Shown piece after piece: positions 45,831 through 57,835 of a DNA stretch of 64,000 nt. The first letter of the stretch is position 1; the number at the start of each line of letters is the position of its first letter. A program made the position numbers and the translations under genes. Below the pieces are notes generated by a model. That model made no database searches. It was not told where the DNA came from and worked only from the letters and a program-made list of their open reading frames with translations. Source of the stretch: Xestospongia bergquistia (Eukaryota; Porifera; Demospongiae; Haplosclerida; Petrosiidae); contig OZ014417.1 in the NCBI GenBank assembly GCA_963965975.1, forward strand, positions 6,677,821-6,741,820, read 5' to 3'.

Positions 45831-47193
45831 TCCGTGAAAAATAGTGACGTATGACTTAATTATTGCAAGAGTACATACACACAAACTATTTTTTTATTTT
45901 GTGATTGATGTATGGTTACATTTGACATTAGTATTAGTAAAATATTTACTTTTTTCAAGAGAACATGTAATTTGTCTTGTGAGATAAATATAGAGTTTGT
46001 AAAGTATGTCAATGTAGTCAACCACACTGGTAAAGGTGATATGTCACTTCAACATATGAATTTGTTATGTGATTGTCGTACATGAGTATGACTCTATATA
46101 TGATATAGTATATTAGTGTGTTAATTACTAAAGGCATTTACAATGTTTTGGAAAACACGTATGGATTTCATAGATGTGTATGCATAGATTTGTGACACAA
46201 TAAAACTAGGTATATGACAGTACTTTCTAATAATGTCAAATGTAATGCTTATGCACTTAATATACTATCACACTGTAAAAATTAATACATCATTTTAACA
46301 ACTAATTTGTAGTTTACATAGATGTACTACTATGGAATATAGAATTCTGTGAATTACTCACTATGTAATTTGTAGAAATGTTGTACTTTTATATACTAAT
46401 ATATTATGTAATGAGTAATTTGCATAAAATTTAAATTCCATAGTAATCCATCCATGTAAAGCACAAACTAATTGTTAAAATAACATATTAATTTTTACAG
46501 TGCACACACTAAGTGCATATTTAGTATATAGCCATATGTGGAATAAAATTAAATAATTACAATCCACATATTTTTTAAAGATTAGTAATTATACAATGTT
46601 TAATCAATTAGTATAGGCAACTAAAGATATGAGGAAACCAATATGTGTACATGTACATTGTAGATATGTGTATTTATTAGTACATACTAATGAGTAACAT
46701 GATCTGAAATAACAAAATGATATGTTACAATTACACACCACTATATGCAGTGCATATGATGGTGCACTAAAATTTGCTTGTACATAACTACTGCTTAGTT
46801 GAAAATGCTTTGTTGAGATAATATCCAGCTTTTATTCATGGATTTTATTATTAGGTAACTCACAAAGTTTTGGCTTCTTACACTAATCTGGCTTTATGAA
46901 TACAATAATCTGAAAAATGACCACAGTAGGAATAGAGGTATAAAATCTCTACATATTAGTCTAACAATGAAACAGTGTCTCAATAAACATGTAAAGGGTT
47001 TTAAGTTATGGTTACTATGTAGGGATATTTATTTGGTATAACAATGTTATTATACAAAATCACAAAACAAAAATGCATGCATGTACTAAGTGAACCAAGA
47101 CAACAGCTGCTTCATCATATTATGAGATTTGATTAAAGCTTATTGGCGAGAGCCTTAGGGCGAGGCAACTATAATCTGAACGATGCAACAAAA
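45831..47193. other. 3' flank of ENaC-9 and spacer
   Basis: D-type 3' flank with a foldback MITE (46271-46502), then block Y (46611-46860) and block X (about 47000-47193), interrupted at its right end by the Ginger-like transposon. No gene seen. Confidence 0.6.
46271..46502. mobile_element. CACTGTAAAAATT foldback MITE, complete copy, 232 bp
   Basis: The left end cactgtaaaaattaatac is mirrored by tattaatttttacagtg at the right. The arms of about 100 bp pair through 'tactatggaatatagaattc' and 'aaattccatagtaatcc'. The same site without the element is seen at 38125 and 56000, so this is a true insertion. Confidence 0.85.
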
Positions 47194-48560
47194 CTGAAAT
47201 CACTATTTCACTTAGGGACTTCATAAATTCACTAAAAACTCTAGTGATTTCATGAAATCACTGAAATGAGGCTCTTGTTATTTTGCAAAATCACTGAATG
47301 TGATATATTGGTAGAAATTCAGCATTGTTTAAGTATTGTTAGGAAGTTTATTCATAAATATACGATTAGTTTTAATATCTGTACACAATTCTTTATTACA
47401 GATTTTCATGGACAATCACCACAATGAGACATAGCTTTGATGACTACTCTGAGGATTTATCATACATAGTTCAGAGCAGTTCACACTTCCTTTAACATGT
47501 TGTAATATCACCTACAACATCATCAGCAAAGCTCACATTGCAACTGGCCACTGTGGTCGTGACAGGATGCTGAAACATCTTAGGCAAAACTATGCCAACA
47601 TCACAACAGATGCTGTTGAACTCTTCAAGTCCTACTGTGTTGTATGTCAAGAGAAGAGGAAATATCCCAAGACTACAGGTGTTGTTGTCAAGCCTATTCT
47701 TTCCAGCGAATTCAACTCTCATGGTCAAGTTGATCTTGTTGACATGCAGTCATCCCCACAAGGATACTTCAAGTGGATCATGGTTTACCAGTGTCACCTC
47801 ACAAAGTTTGTTATCCTGAGGCCCCTGTCTTCCAAGAGAGCTGCTGAAATTGCCTTTCAACTGTTGGATATATTCCCCATCTTTGGTGCACCAGCCATCC
47901 TTCAGAGTGACAACGGCTCAGAATTCACAGCCCAAGTCATCACAGAGCTCAAAGAGTTGTGGCCGCAGCTCATCATGGTTCATGGCAAGCCCAGACATCC
48001 CCAAAGCCAGGGTTCTGTTAAAGGAGCAAACAGTTACATCAAAAACATTCTGGTCATCATGCTGGCATCATCAAAGACATTTAGGCTCATCATGCTGGCA
48101 TCAACAGAACCCCCTACAAAGCCATGTTTGGAGAGGACACTAAAGTTGGATTGACATCTTCTAGTCTCTCACCTGAAATTCTGAAAGCTGGGATTCTGAG
48201 CACAAAGTATTCCAGGAATCAGTTTGATCTCTGTCCGCAGCAACTCTTAAATGATTCTGATGTCAACACAGAATCTACAATCACACTCCGTCAAGCTCTT
48301 AAATCTACAGCTTCTGGTACGTGGACAATACGAATTGGTACGTGATAATAAGAATTGAGAATTGTGTACAGATATTAAAAGTAATCATACCATTTTCAGA
48401 TTGTTATTTTATCATTGTAATCATTTATGAATAAACTTCCTTACAATACTTAAACAATGCTGAATTTCTACCAATATATCACATTCAGTGATTTTGCATA
48501 TATATAGTGAGTTTTTAGTGAATTTATGAAGTCCCTAAGTGAAATAGTGATTTCACAAAC
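47194..48560 (+). mobile_element. Ginger-like DNA transposon with long inverted repeats, defective
   Basis: TIRs of more than 200 bp: the left starts tgaaatcactatttcactta, and the complement of the right end (up to about 48557) reads the same and matches on through gggacttcataaattcacta, aatgtgatatattggtagaa and cagcattgtttaagtattgt. Between them lies an integrase-type gene. A retrovirus-like DDE integrase inside TIRs, with no reverse transcriptase, is the layout of Ginger transposons. It interrupts spacer block X; the uninterrupted version continues past 'caacaaaactg' at about 56770. Confidence 0.8.
47440..48345 (+). pseudogene. Integrase-type transposase of the Ginger-like element, frameshifted
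   Basis: DDE recombinase related to retroviral and Gypsy integrases. An N-terminal HHCC zinc-binding segment (AHIATGHCG ... SYCVVCQEK, about 47528-47650) precedes the rve core. The first Asp is in QVDLVDM, the second in LQSDNGSEF; the expected Glu in SQGSVxxAN is Lys (SQGSVKGAN). After SYIKN a partial duplication of a 'catcatgctggcatca' stretch (48055-48110) shifts the frame; the other frame continues with HHAGINRTPYKAMFGEDTKVGL to 48345. The loss of the third catalytic residue plus the frameshift argue that it is inactive. Confidence 0.8.
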
Positions 48561-48842
48561 TCCCTGAAAGTTTCAGGGATTTCACAAAATCCCTATTTAG
48601 ACAATCTTACTGTAACATATATATAATTATAACAAAATTGTTATACATAAAGTTTGTTTAGCACTTCATCATACTGTGAGAAGAGTCCACAATGCATATA
48701 TAATCATACAATGCTATATAGAGACACTAATATAAAGTAAATAATATAATAATACATAATATACATGTACTAAGTGAATGAAGATGACTTGAAAGATGTT
48801 TAACCACTTCATCATACCATTAGTATTACATATAGTATAACT
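48561..48842. other. Spacer upstream of ENaC-10
   Basis: About 150 bp (48615-48765: ttatacataaagtttg ... cactaatataaagtaa) is shared with 57650-57805 and 58815-58975. No gene seen. Confidence 0.6.
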
Positions 48843-50260
48843 ATGACTTCTTCTGAAGACACTAAAAAGCAAAGTAAGTTATGCAAAAGTGGAACATGTC
48901 ACTACAATGATCATTACTTGAACAAATGGGTTGAAGAGACATCACTGTACGGGATACCTCATGTCTTCAAAAAAGATGAGGCAAATTACGTGGGCACTTG
49001 TATTAGTTTGTTTAATTATTGGGTGTCTATACACTGTTGGTGATCGTCTGTATCGGTATATCAAAAACCCTACTACTATAACTGTTGCTGTAGAATCTGC
49101 TGAACTAACTGGATTGCCTTTTCCAGCAGTGACTGTTTGTAGTCTCAATGCATATGAATCTTCAGAGACTGCTCAATTTGCAGATTTTTTATTCATCCCA
49201 GACTTGGCTTATGACTTTCGTGCATTAAATAAAGTTGGAATGTGTGATAAACTTTTAATCAATATCACTGAAGATGTCCAAAATGCTGATATATGGGAAG
49301 TCATTCAAAAATCACTTAGAAATATTATTTACTACTGTAGGTTTATTCAAGGTGTTAATAACGAACTCTATTTCTGTGAGAAGGAGATACAACCTGTATT
49401 AACATCTCTTGGCATCTGTTATACCTTTAATAGTATTACTAATGGGAGACAAGATTGTTATGTTACGGCCACTGGAGCAAAGTATGGATTAAAAATGATT
49501 ATTAACATAAGCCAAATAAATCGTCCACCTATTGAGGGAAACTCAGGCATCAAAATAATAGTTCATGAAAGAGATGACATTGCTAGACCTAATTTTTATG
49601 GATTTGGAATCCCTCCAGCGAGAAATGCTTACATTGGTCTAAGAAAAAAAGATTGCCATAGATCATACCAGTAATGTTGGATGTATTGATGATTGTGAGC
49701 TTTCCTTTTATCCACATTATGAGTACTCTCAATTTGCTTGTAGACAAAATGCTCTTGTTGAACATATAGCACAACCTAATATTATGACTGTATCCTTGAT
49801 CCAGCTGCCAGACCTATTAGTGGTCCTTATGCTAACACTCCCAATTGTACATTTAATCATACTTGTTGTTTAGAAAATCAAAGTTTCAGTTTCAATAAAC
49901 ACTCAATATGTCCTCTCCTATGTCATTTTGAATACTATGATAATCGAGTAAGCTATACTAGTTTTTTCTGCTGGTCTCTTTCTTAAAAGACTCGCAGCAT
50001 CTTCAAACAAAAGTAGTAATACAATTCAAGGAGAGTTTTTGGCAGTTAATGTATTCTTGGAAGATTTACAAGTGACAATCACTACCACAGAATATTCATA
50101 CCCAGTTTATGGTTTCTTAGGAGATGTTGGGGGAAATATGGGATTATTTATTGGAACTAGTGTTATATCATTACTGGAAATTGTTCTGCTCATCCACAAT
50201 GAATTAAAGAGATTTTGTTTGACTAGAAATTGAAAAAAGAAGCTTAAACAAATAGATACT
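48843..50260 (+). pseudogene. ENaC-10: chimeric channel pseudogene (C-like N-terminus, B-like C-terminus)
   Basis: The start MTSSEDTKKQ and CKSGTCHYNDHYLNKW resemble C genes. The ectodomain and TM2 (NHTCC, TEYSYPVYGFLGDVGG, GLFIGTSVISLLE) are B-like. Breaks: a 7-nt net deletion in the 'cttcaaaaaagatgaggc' stretch before TM1, an extra A in the AIRKK region (about 49650), a 2-nt loss at 'aatattatgactg', an extra T at 'gttttttctgctgg', and TGA after LTRN (50231). The filter reads GTS. Its 3' flank carries the same about 500-bp deletion as ENaC-2. Confidence 0.85.
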
Positions 50261-50914
50261 AAACTTCAACTACCTGAGATCAAAATTTGTGTTTACTCAA
50301 TTTGCAAGAATAGTCACAATACTCTTTCATAATTATTGTGAAAAACTTTAACTTATAAATAGATCTCCTAAAAGTATAGAAACTGTATAGATATAAGTAA
50401 TTATATTCTGTGGTTCTCATAATTACAACGACCACATCTAATAAAACATTCAAGGAATTCTTAGATTATTTAACCAATGTAACAAGGACTTTGAGAAATA
50501 ATTGAGTACATATAAATAAATAAATAAATAACTGAATGAGAAGTAATGAATGTGTCCAGGAGACATTAACAATAGATATTGACGCTAATGTTACCATAAC
50601 ACAAAAGAATGGAGATATATGTCTATTAGACTTTATAGGAAGTGCCGTTATGTATCATCAAAAACTAACTCCAGGTTTTCTGCAGTCAAGTTCATAAAAA
50701 GTGAACCACTTATTATATTTAGAAGGCAATTCCTGTCATGTTGTCCAGATGCAAAAGAATTGAAGATGATTTAAGGTCTGAAGAAAAAGACTTGAGGGAG
50801 AAAAATACAATGAATAAGATATTTTATTCATACAGAATAGAAAGAACCGCCCTTTATTAATTATTTATTTCATTAGTAGTGCACCCCTGCTGTGTCTACC
50901 ACAAAGGCTAAGCT

Positions 50915-52412
50915 ATGGCTAACAGATACAAATCTGAAGACAATGATAAGCGAACTAGATGCTGTAAAAGTGGAAGCTGTCACTACAATGACCATTATTT
51001 AAGAAAAAGGGTTGATGAGACATCACTGTACGGGATACCTCATATCTTCAAAGGGAAATCTAAGATAAGGCAAATTATCTGGGTACTTATATTAGTTGGT
51101 TTAACTATTGGATGTCTATACACTGTTGGTGATAACCTGGAGCGTTATTTGAAAAAGCCAACTACTACAACTGTTGCTGTAGAGTCTGTTGAACTAACTG
51201 GATTGGCCTTTCCAGCAGTGACTGTTTGTAGACTCAATGCATATGAGTCTTCAGAAATTGGTCAATTTACAGAATTTCTATTCAATCCAGACTTGGCTTA
51301 TGATATCCACATATCAAATAATATTGCAATTGGGATGTGTAATAAGTTCTGAACAATATCACTGAGGATGTCCGAAAATCTGCTATATGGGAAGTCATTC
51401 AAAAATCATTAATAATTTTGTTTACATTTGTGGCTTTAATAAAGATGTCAACTATAACATTACTTCCTGTAAGAAAGAACTACAACATGCGCTAACATAT
51501 CTTGGTACCTTTAATAGTATTACTAATGAGAAACCAAATGTTTATGTTACAGCCACTGGAGCAAATTATGGATTAAAAATGATATTTAATATCAGTCAAA
51601 TAAATCATCCGTCTATTGAGGGGAATACTGGCATCAAAATAGTAATTCATGAAAGAGATGACGTTCCTTGACCTAATCTTTATGGATTTGGAGTACCTCC
51701 AGGAAGAAATGCTTACATTGGTATAAGGAAAAAGATTGACATAGATCATACTAGTAATGCTGAATGTATTGATGATTGTGAGGTTTCCTTTTATCCACAG
51801 TATGACTATTCTCAATTTGCTTGTCAACTAAATGCTCATGTTAAACATATAGCACAACCTGATACTTGTAACTGCATTCTTGATCCCTCAACTAGACCTT
51901 CTAGTGGTCTTTATAGTAACACTCCCAATTGTACATTTAATGATACTTGTTGTTTACTTAATCAATCTTCTAGTTTTGATCCACGAGATACGTGTCCTCT
52001 TCCATGTCAATTTGAATACTATGATAACCAAATAAGTTACTCCAGCTTTGCTACTGGTCCTTATCTTGAAGATCTTGCAATGTCTTTGAATTTGAGCAAG
52101 GACAGTATTCGCGATGATTTCATGTCAGTTAGTGTATTCGTTAAAGATTTACAAGTGACAACAACTAGTACTGTTTATTCATATCCCTTTACTGTATTTT
52201 CAGCAGACCTTGGAGGAGCTCTGGGGCTGTTTCTTGGTGCTAGCCTTATAGCCTTTATTGAGATAGGTATGCTCCTATTAGATGAATTTAAGAGGATTTG
52301 TTTACCAAAAAAATGTAAAAATAAGAAGGATGAAGTTGATGGTAGCATAAAATTTCTGGAAATTATTGACGAATCAGAGCAAAATGAGCCTAAAGTAACA
52401 GAAGAGCAGTGA
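50915..52412 (+). pseudogene. ENaC-11: subfamily-C channel pseudogene
   Basis: Close to ENaC-15. Lesions: 1-nt deletions near 51347 and 51412, a 9-nt in-frame loss in LGICYTF (about 51510), CGA to TGA at 51669-51671 before PNLYG, and a 1-nt loss in the C-terminal tail (gaagagcagtg). The N-terminus (CCKSGSCHYND, TSLYGIPHIF), TM1 and TM2 (GLFLGAS) remain readable. Confidence 0.87.
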
Positions 52413-52650
52413 AAGAAAGTGGTGTATGACTTAATGATTGCAAGAGTACATGTATATATACAAGTTATTCTAAAATTATATAACTGATATATGACTACAT
52501 TGACATTAGCACTAGTATAATATAATCTTGTTAACAGTTAATTTACCGATATATAATTAACTTGTGGTATGAGTATATTGTCTCATGTTGTTAGGTGATG
52601 CTGTGTTTTACACTTTAAAATTAAAAAGATTATAAAGGGAATTGTTCTAA

Positions 52651-52901
52651 CCAGCCTTCATCAAATGTTAAAAATGAGAGTGCTAAGTTGTGCAAATCTG
52701 ATATATGTCACTACAATGACCATTACTTCAATAAATGGTTGGAACAGACAACACTAAATGGAATTATTCATGTTTTTAAAGGAAAATCAAAGATAAGAAA
52801 AATACTATGGGCAGTCATATTTGTTGGTGCAGTATTTGGATGTCTATTTACTGTTGGGGATAGTTTGTATTGTTTTATTCAATATCCTATACAGCTATTA
52901 C
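52651..52901 (+). pseudogene. ENaC-12: truncated subfamily-A fragment (copy 3 of 4)
   Basis: Same start-codon deletion and same 3' junction as ENaC-8, so these two copies come from one duplication. Readable through TM1. Confidence 0.87.
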
Positions 52902-53752
52902 AAATTGTCAATAATAACAAAAAATCTTTAATTTTCTGCAGTATAGCTGTTGTTAGCTTTAGATGACCAATGCAACATTTTGACTTGAATACACTTATAC
53001 TTCACTACTAAGTCTTTCTTCAATCAAGTTGTTTAATAACTAATTATTTGAACACAATTGATATTAGTTTAATTGTTAGACTGTTCATTACAAGTGGAGG
53101 TAATATGTTTATATATATATATATATATATATACAAAATTAATTTAATATGAACATATCTGGATGTGAAATGTAATGACAACTTCAATTATGAGTGATCT
53201 GTAGTTAACTACAAGGGAATTAAATTTGACTGATATTTTAGCCATAACTTCATCATACAGACTATTCTTTGCCTAACATATTAGCAACTGTAGGAGATGT
53301 TATATTTATTTAAGTTGTTGATATAAATGTGTAAATTAAAATGAAAGTATGATTAAGTGTACAGTTAATCTGATATCAATAGCTGACAGTTGTTTACTAT
53401 ATAGAGCAGGTTCATTGTTAACAGCAGGATACTTTATTTCATTAATTTTTATGTGACACTGAAATCATATTTCCATTGTTAATTGTGTCATATTTCAATT
53501 AAGTTTTCACAAGTAAGTGTTGCCATAGAGCTTGTAGTCTAAGAAAACAATGTCATGGCTTACTATATAAATAATTGTGATTCAGAAATCATGCCTCATC
53601 AAAAACTAACTCCTGATTTTTTCTGCAGCCAAGTTTATAAAGGGTGAACCACTTATTATATTTAGAAGACAATTCCTGTCACTGAAGAAAAAGACTTGAG
53701 GGAGAAAACTGCGATGAATAAGTTATTATTTATTCATACAGATAACTTAACA
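52902..53752. other. Spacer with orphan B promoter (second copy)
   Basis: Near-identical to 43424-44271, including the TATA-containing B upstream region (near 53567) joined to B 3' flank with no B gene between. A TA microsatellite lies near 53110. Confidence 0.6.
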
Positions 53753-53822
53753 GAACCGCCCTTTATTAATTATTCATTTATTAGTAGTACACCCCCGCTT
53801 TGTCTACCACAAAGGCTAAGCT

Positions 53823-55331
53823 ATGGCTAACAGTTGCATTTCTGAAGACAATAATAAGCGAGCTAGGTGTTATAAAAGTGGAAGCTGTCGCTACAATGAC
53901 CACTATTTAAAAAAATGGGTTGAAGAGACATCGCTGTATGGAATACCTCATGTCTTCAAAGGGAAATCTAAGATAAGGCGAATTATCTGGTTACTTATAT
54001 TACTTGGTTTAACTGGTGGATGTCTATACACTATTGGTGATAACCTGAAGCGTTATTTGGAAAAGCCTACTGCTACAACCGTTGCTGTAAACTCATATGA
54101 ACGATCTGGATTGCCCTTTCCAGCAGTGACCGTTTGTAGACTCAATGCATATGATTCTTCAGAGATTGCTAAATTTACAGAATTTCTATTCAATCCAGAC
54201 TTAGCTTATGATATCCACATATCAAATAATATTGCAATTGGGATGTGTAATAAAGTTCTGAATAATATCACTGAAGATGTCCGAAAATCTGCTATATGGG
54301 AAGTCATTCAAAAATCATTAAGTAATTTTGTTTACTTTTGTGGCTTTAATGAAGACTTTGATAATAACATTACTTTCTGTAAGAAAGAACTACAACCTGT
54401 ACTAACGTCTCTTGGTATCTGTTATACCTTCAATAGTTTTACAAGTGGGAGGTCAGATCGTAATATCATAGCCACTGGAGCAAAGTATGGATTGAAAATG
54501 ATTTTTAATATTAGTCAAATAAAAAATCCATCTATTGATGGGAATACGGGCATCAAAATAGTAATTCATGAACGTGATGACATTGCTAGACCTAATCTTT
54601 ATGGATTTGGAATCTCTCCTGGGAAAAATGCTTACATTGGTGTAAGGAAAAGAATTGACAAAGATAATACCGAAAATGCTGAATGTATATCTAATAAGGA
54701 TGGCGAGCTTTCCTTTTATCCACATTATCACTATTCTCAATTTGCTTGTCGACAAAATGCTCTTGTTGAACATATAGCACAACCTGATACTTGTAACTGC
54801 ATTCTTGATCCCTCAGCCAGACCATCTAGTGGTCGTTATAGTAACACTCCCAATTGTACATTTAATGATACTTGTTGTTTACTTAATCAAATTTCTCGTT
54901 TTGATCCAAAAGCTGAGTGTCCTGTCCCATGTAAATTTGAATACTATGATAACCAAATAAGTTACTCCAGTTTTCCTACTGGTCCTTATCTTGAATATCT
55001 TGCAATGTCTTTGAATTTGAGCAAGGACAGAATTCGTGATGAAGTCATGTCAGTTAGTGTATTCTATGAAGATTTACAAGTGACAACAACTACTACTGAA
55101 TATTCATATCCCCCTACTGCATTTTTAGCTGATGTTGGAGGAGCACTGGCGCTATTTCTTGGTGCTAGCCTTATAGCCTTTATTGAGATCGGTATGCTTC
55201 TATTGGATGAGTTTAAGAGGATTTGTTTACCAAGAAAATTTAAGAAAAATGTGGAATACATTGATGCTGGCATAAAACTTCCAGAAATTATTGACGAATC
55301 AGAGCAAAATGAGCTCAATGAAACAGAATAG
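53823..55331 (+). CDS. ENaC-13: DEG/ENaC-type channel subunit, subfamily D, intact
   Basis: Single-exon channel subunit, 502 aa. CYKSGSCRYNDHYLKKW motif (about 16-32), pre-TM1 TSLYGIPHVFKGKSK with Tyr for the family His, TM1 (about 54-76), LPFPAVTVCRLN, a Cys-rich ectodomain with GFGISPGKNAY and a two-residue longer ECISNKDGEL loop, TEYSYPPTAFLADVGG, and TM2 ALFLGASLIAFIE. Ala replaces the first Gly of the GLFxGAS block two turns before the filter. The acidic tail ends QNELNETE. It is the intact counterpart of ENaC-9; in its cassette the B gene is missing, so the B and C/D upstream regions lie in tandem in front of it. Confidence 0.9.
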   Translation: MANSCISEDNNKRARCYKSGSCRYNDHYLKKWVEETSLYGIPHVFKGKSKIRRIIWLLILLGLTGGCLYTIGDNLKRYLEKPTATTVAVNSYERSGLPFPAVTVCRLNAYDSSEIAKFTEFLFNPDLAYDIHISNNIAIGMCNKVLNNITEDVRKSAIWEVIQKSLSNFVYFCGFNEDFDNNITFCKKELQPVLTSLGICYTFNSFTSGRSDRNIIATGAKYGLKMIFNISQIKNPSIDGNTGIKIVIHERDDIARPNLYGFGISPGKNAYIGVRKRIDKDNTENAECISNKDGELSFYPHYHYSQFACRQNALVEHIAQPDTCNCILDPSARPSSGRYSNTPNCTFNDTCCLLNQISRFDPKAECPVPCKFEYYDNQISYSSFPTGPYLEYLAMSLNLSKDRIRDEVMSVSVFYEDLQVTTTTTEYSYPPTAFLADVGGALALFLGASLIAFIEIGMLLLDEFKRICLPRKFKKNVEYIDAGIKLPEIIDESEQNELNETE

Positions 55332-55500
55332 TCTGTGAAAAATAGTGACGTATGACTTAATTATTGCAAGAGTTCATACACACAAATTATTTTTTTTATT
55401 TTGTGATTGATGTATGGCTACATTTGACATTAGTATTAGGATAATATTTTCTTTTTTCAAGAGAACTTGTCATTTGTCTTGTGAGATAAATATAGAGTTT

Positions 55501-55729
55501 GTAAAAACTAAATTGTTATTTTAACAATTACTTTGTAGTTTACATCAGTGGGTTACTATGGAATATAGAATTTTTGTGAATTACTCATTGTGTAATTTCT
55601 TGGTATGTTGTACTTTAACATGCCTACAAATTACACAATGAGTAATTCACATAAATTCTATATTCCATAGTAACCCACTGATGTAAACTACAAAGTAATT
55701 GTTAAAATAACAATTTAATTTTTACAGTG
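55501..55729. mobile_element. CACTGTAAAAATT foldback MITE, near-perfect hairpin
   Basis: Arms of about 100 bp pair almost completely (tgtagtttacatcagtgggt against acccactgatgtaaactaca; tgaattactcattgtgtaat against attacacaatgagtaattca). The uninterrupted site is 'agtttgtaaagtatgtcaat' at about 45990. The high arm identity suggests recent origin or hairpin-based copying. Confidence 0.85.
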
Positions 55730-56091
55730 TATAAAGTATGTCAATGTAGTCAACCACACTGGTAAAGGTGATATGTCACTTCAACATATGAATTTGTTAT
55801 GTGATGTCGTACATGAGTATGACTCTATATATGATATAGTATATTAGTAGGTTAATTACTAAAGGTATTTACAATGTTTTGGAAAACACGTATGGATTTC
55901 ATAGATGTGTATGCATAGATTTGTGACACAATAAAACTAGGTATATGACAGTACTTTCTAATAATGTCAAATGTAATGCTATGCACTTAATACACTATCA
56001 TACACTATATATTTAGTATATAGCCATATGTGGAATAAAAATTAAATTATAATCCGCATATTTTTATAGATGAGTAATTATACAATGATTA

Positions 56092-56245
56092 ACTGTAAAA
56101 ATTAATACATCAACTAATTTGTAGTTTAGATGGATGTACTACTATGGAATATAGAATTCTGTGAATTACTCACTATGTAATTTGTAAAAATGTTGTACTT
56201 TTATATACTAATATATTATGTAATGAGTAATTTGCATAAATTTTA
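56092..56245. mobile_element. CACTGTAAAAATT foldback MITE, right end lost
   Basis: Starts aactgtaaaaattaatacat like 46271 and follows that copy through 'gtaatgagtaatttgcataa', then is cut off and continues into block Y sequence. Confidence 0.7.
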
Positions 56246-57003
56246 GTGTATTTGTTAGTACATACTAATGAGTGACATGATCTGAAATAACAAAATGATA
56301 TGTTACAATTACACACCACTATATGCAGTGCATATGATAATGCACTAAATTTGCTTGTACATTACTACTGGTTAGTTGAAAATGCTTTGTTGAGATAATT
56401 TCCAGCTTTTATTCATGGATTTTATTATTAGGTAACTCACAAAGTTTTGGCTTCTTACACTAACCTGGCTTTATGAATACAATAATCTGAATAATGACCA
56501 CAGTAGGAATAGAGGTATAAAATCTCTACATATTAGTCTAACAATGAAACAGTGTCTCAATAAACATGTATAGGGTTTTAAGTTATGGTTACTATGTAGG
56601 GATATTTATTTGGTATAACAATGTTATTATATATACAAAATCACAAAACAAAAATGCATGCATGTACTAAGTGAACCAAGACAACAACTGCTTCATCATA
56701 TTATGAGGTTTGATTAAAACTTATTGGCGAGAGCCATAGAGCGAGGCAACTATAATCTGAACGATGCAACAAAACTGTTGTGGAGGGTGATAATTGCTTT
56801 ACCGGAAACCGGAAGATCAGGTATTGAAAACACATGATTAACTATCGATGTTTAGCGATACAATAAATTTGAAGAAAGGAAAAAACAGACATATTTCAAA
56901 CAATCAAAAGATTTGTATAAGACGTCTAGAACAGTGTGAAAGTGAATAAGATCAATGACAAAGAAGCTAGGTATAAAGAAAGTATGCTACAAATATATAA
57001 TAT

Positions 57004-57052
57004 GTGCGTATTAAATAAACTTGGGTTGCGTGATAAAGTTCTAAGGAATATC
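57004..57052 (+). pseudogene. 49-bp shard of a channel gene
   Basis: The segment tattaaataaacttgggttgc then gtgataaagttctaaggaata matches the LNKLGMCDK-L-NI segment of the ectodomain (compare 40477-40520). Isolated, with no flanking coding sequence. Confidence 0.6.
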
Positions 57053-57499
57053 CAATAATTTGGCAAAATATGACACTGTAATAATTATGTTCCTTTAATA
57101 ATCATGTACCATCTAGAAGAATTTGCATGATGTCTGTTTTAACTTTTTATATTGCCTGGTGTGCGCAACATATATACCAGGAATATTATAATCATCTTTG
57201 ACTACATGCTATGTTTTGGTCTTATTCTATTATTGTATGTGACCAGTAGAATTAAACCTTTAATTGCTGACTTGAATATAGCAATCTATGAATTCAATTT
57301 ACCTTATTACTGAGAGTTAGGCAACGAAGACTGATCACATTAAAGAAGCTTCTTACTATATAACTTGCTTCTTTACTATAATTTTAACTATGATATTCCA
57401 CAGACACTGCATATGATTATAAAATATTTGTTGTTCTATAGTCAATAACAATGTCATTCAAAACAACAATTATATAGGATGATTTTTTAATTATAATCA

Positions 57500-57805
57500 T
57501 GTTATATCTGTTATCATATGCAGACTATACACTCATATTTATACATGTATATGCTGTAATATTATATTAATTACAAAATGTTGTGTTGTTGATGTCACTT
57601 AATTAAAAATAATAACAGGAATTTACTCATAGCACTTCAATATATATATATATAATTATAACAAAATTGTTATAAATAAAGTTTGTGAATCAAGACAACT
57701 GAAAAGATATTTAGCACTTCATCATACCGTAAGATTAATTAAGAGTTCACAATGCATATATAATCATACAATGCTATATAGAGACACTAATATAAAGTAA
57801 ATAAT
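57500..57805. repeat. About 300-bp direct repeat, left copy
   Basis: From ctgttatcatatgcagacta to actaatataaagtaa; matches 58680-58975. The LINE fragment lies between the two copies. Confidence 0.7.
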
Positions 57806-57835
57806 GTAATGTATACGTGATTGGTGAGTAATTGA

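Larger units (their letters stand above)
55332..57835. other. 3' flank of ENaC-13 and 2.5-kb spacer
   Basis: D-type 3' flank with two foldback MITEs (55501-55729; partial 56092-56245), partial block Y, block X (about 56577-56780), an ENaC shard (57004-57052) and a repeat shared with 58680-58975. No intact gene seen. Confidence 0.6.
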
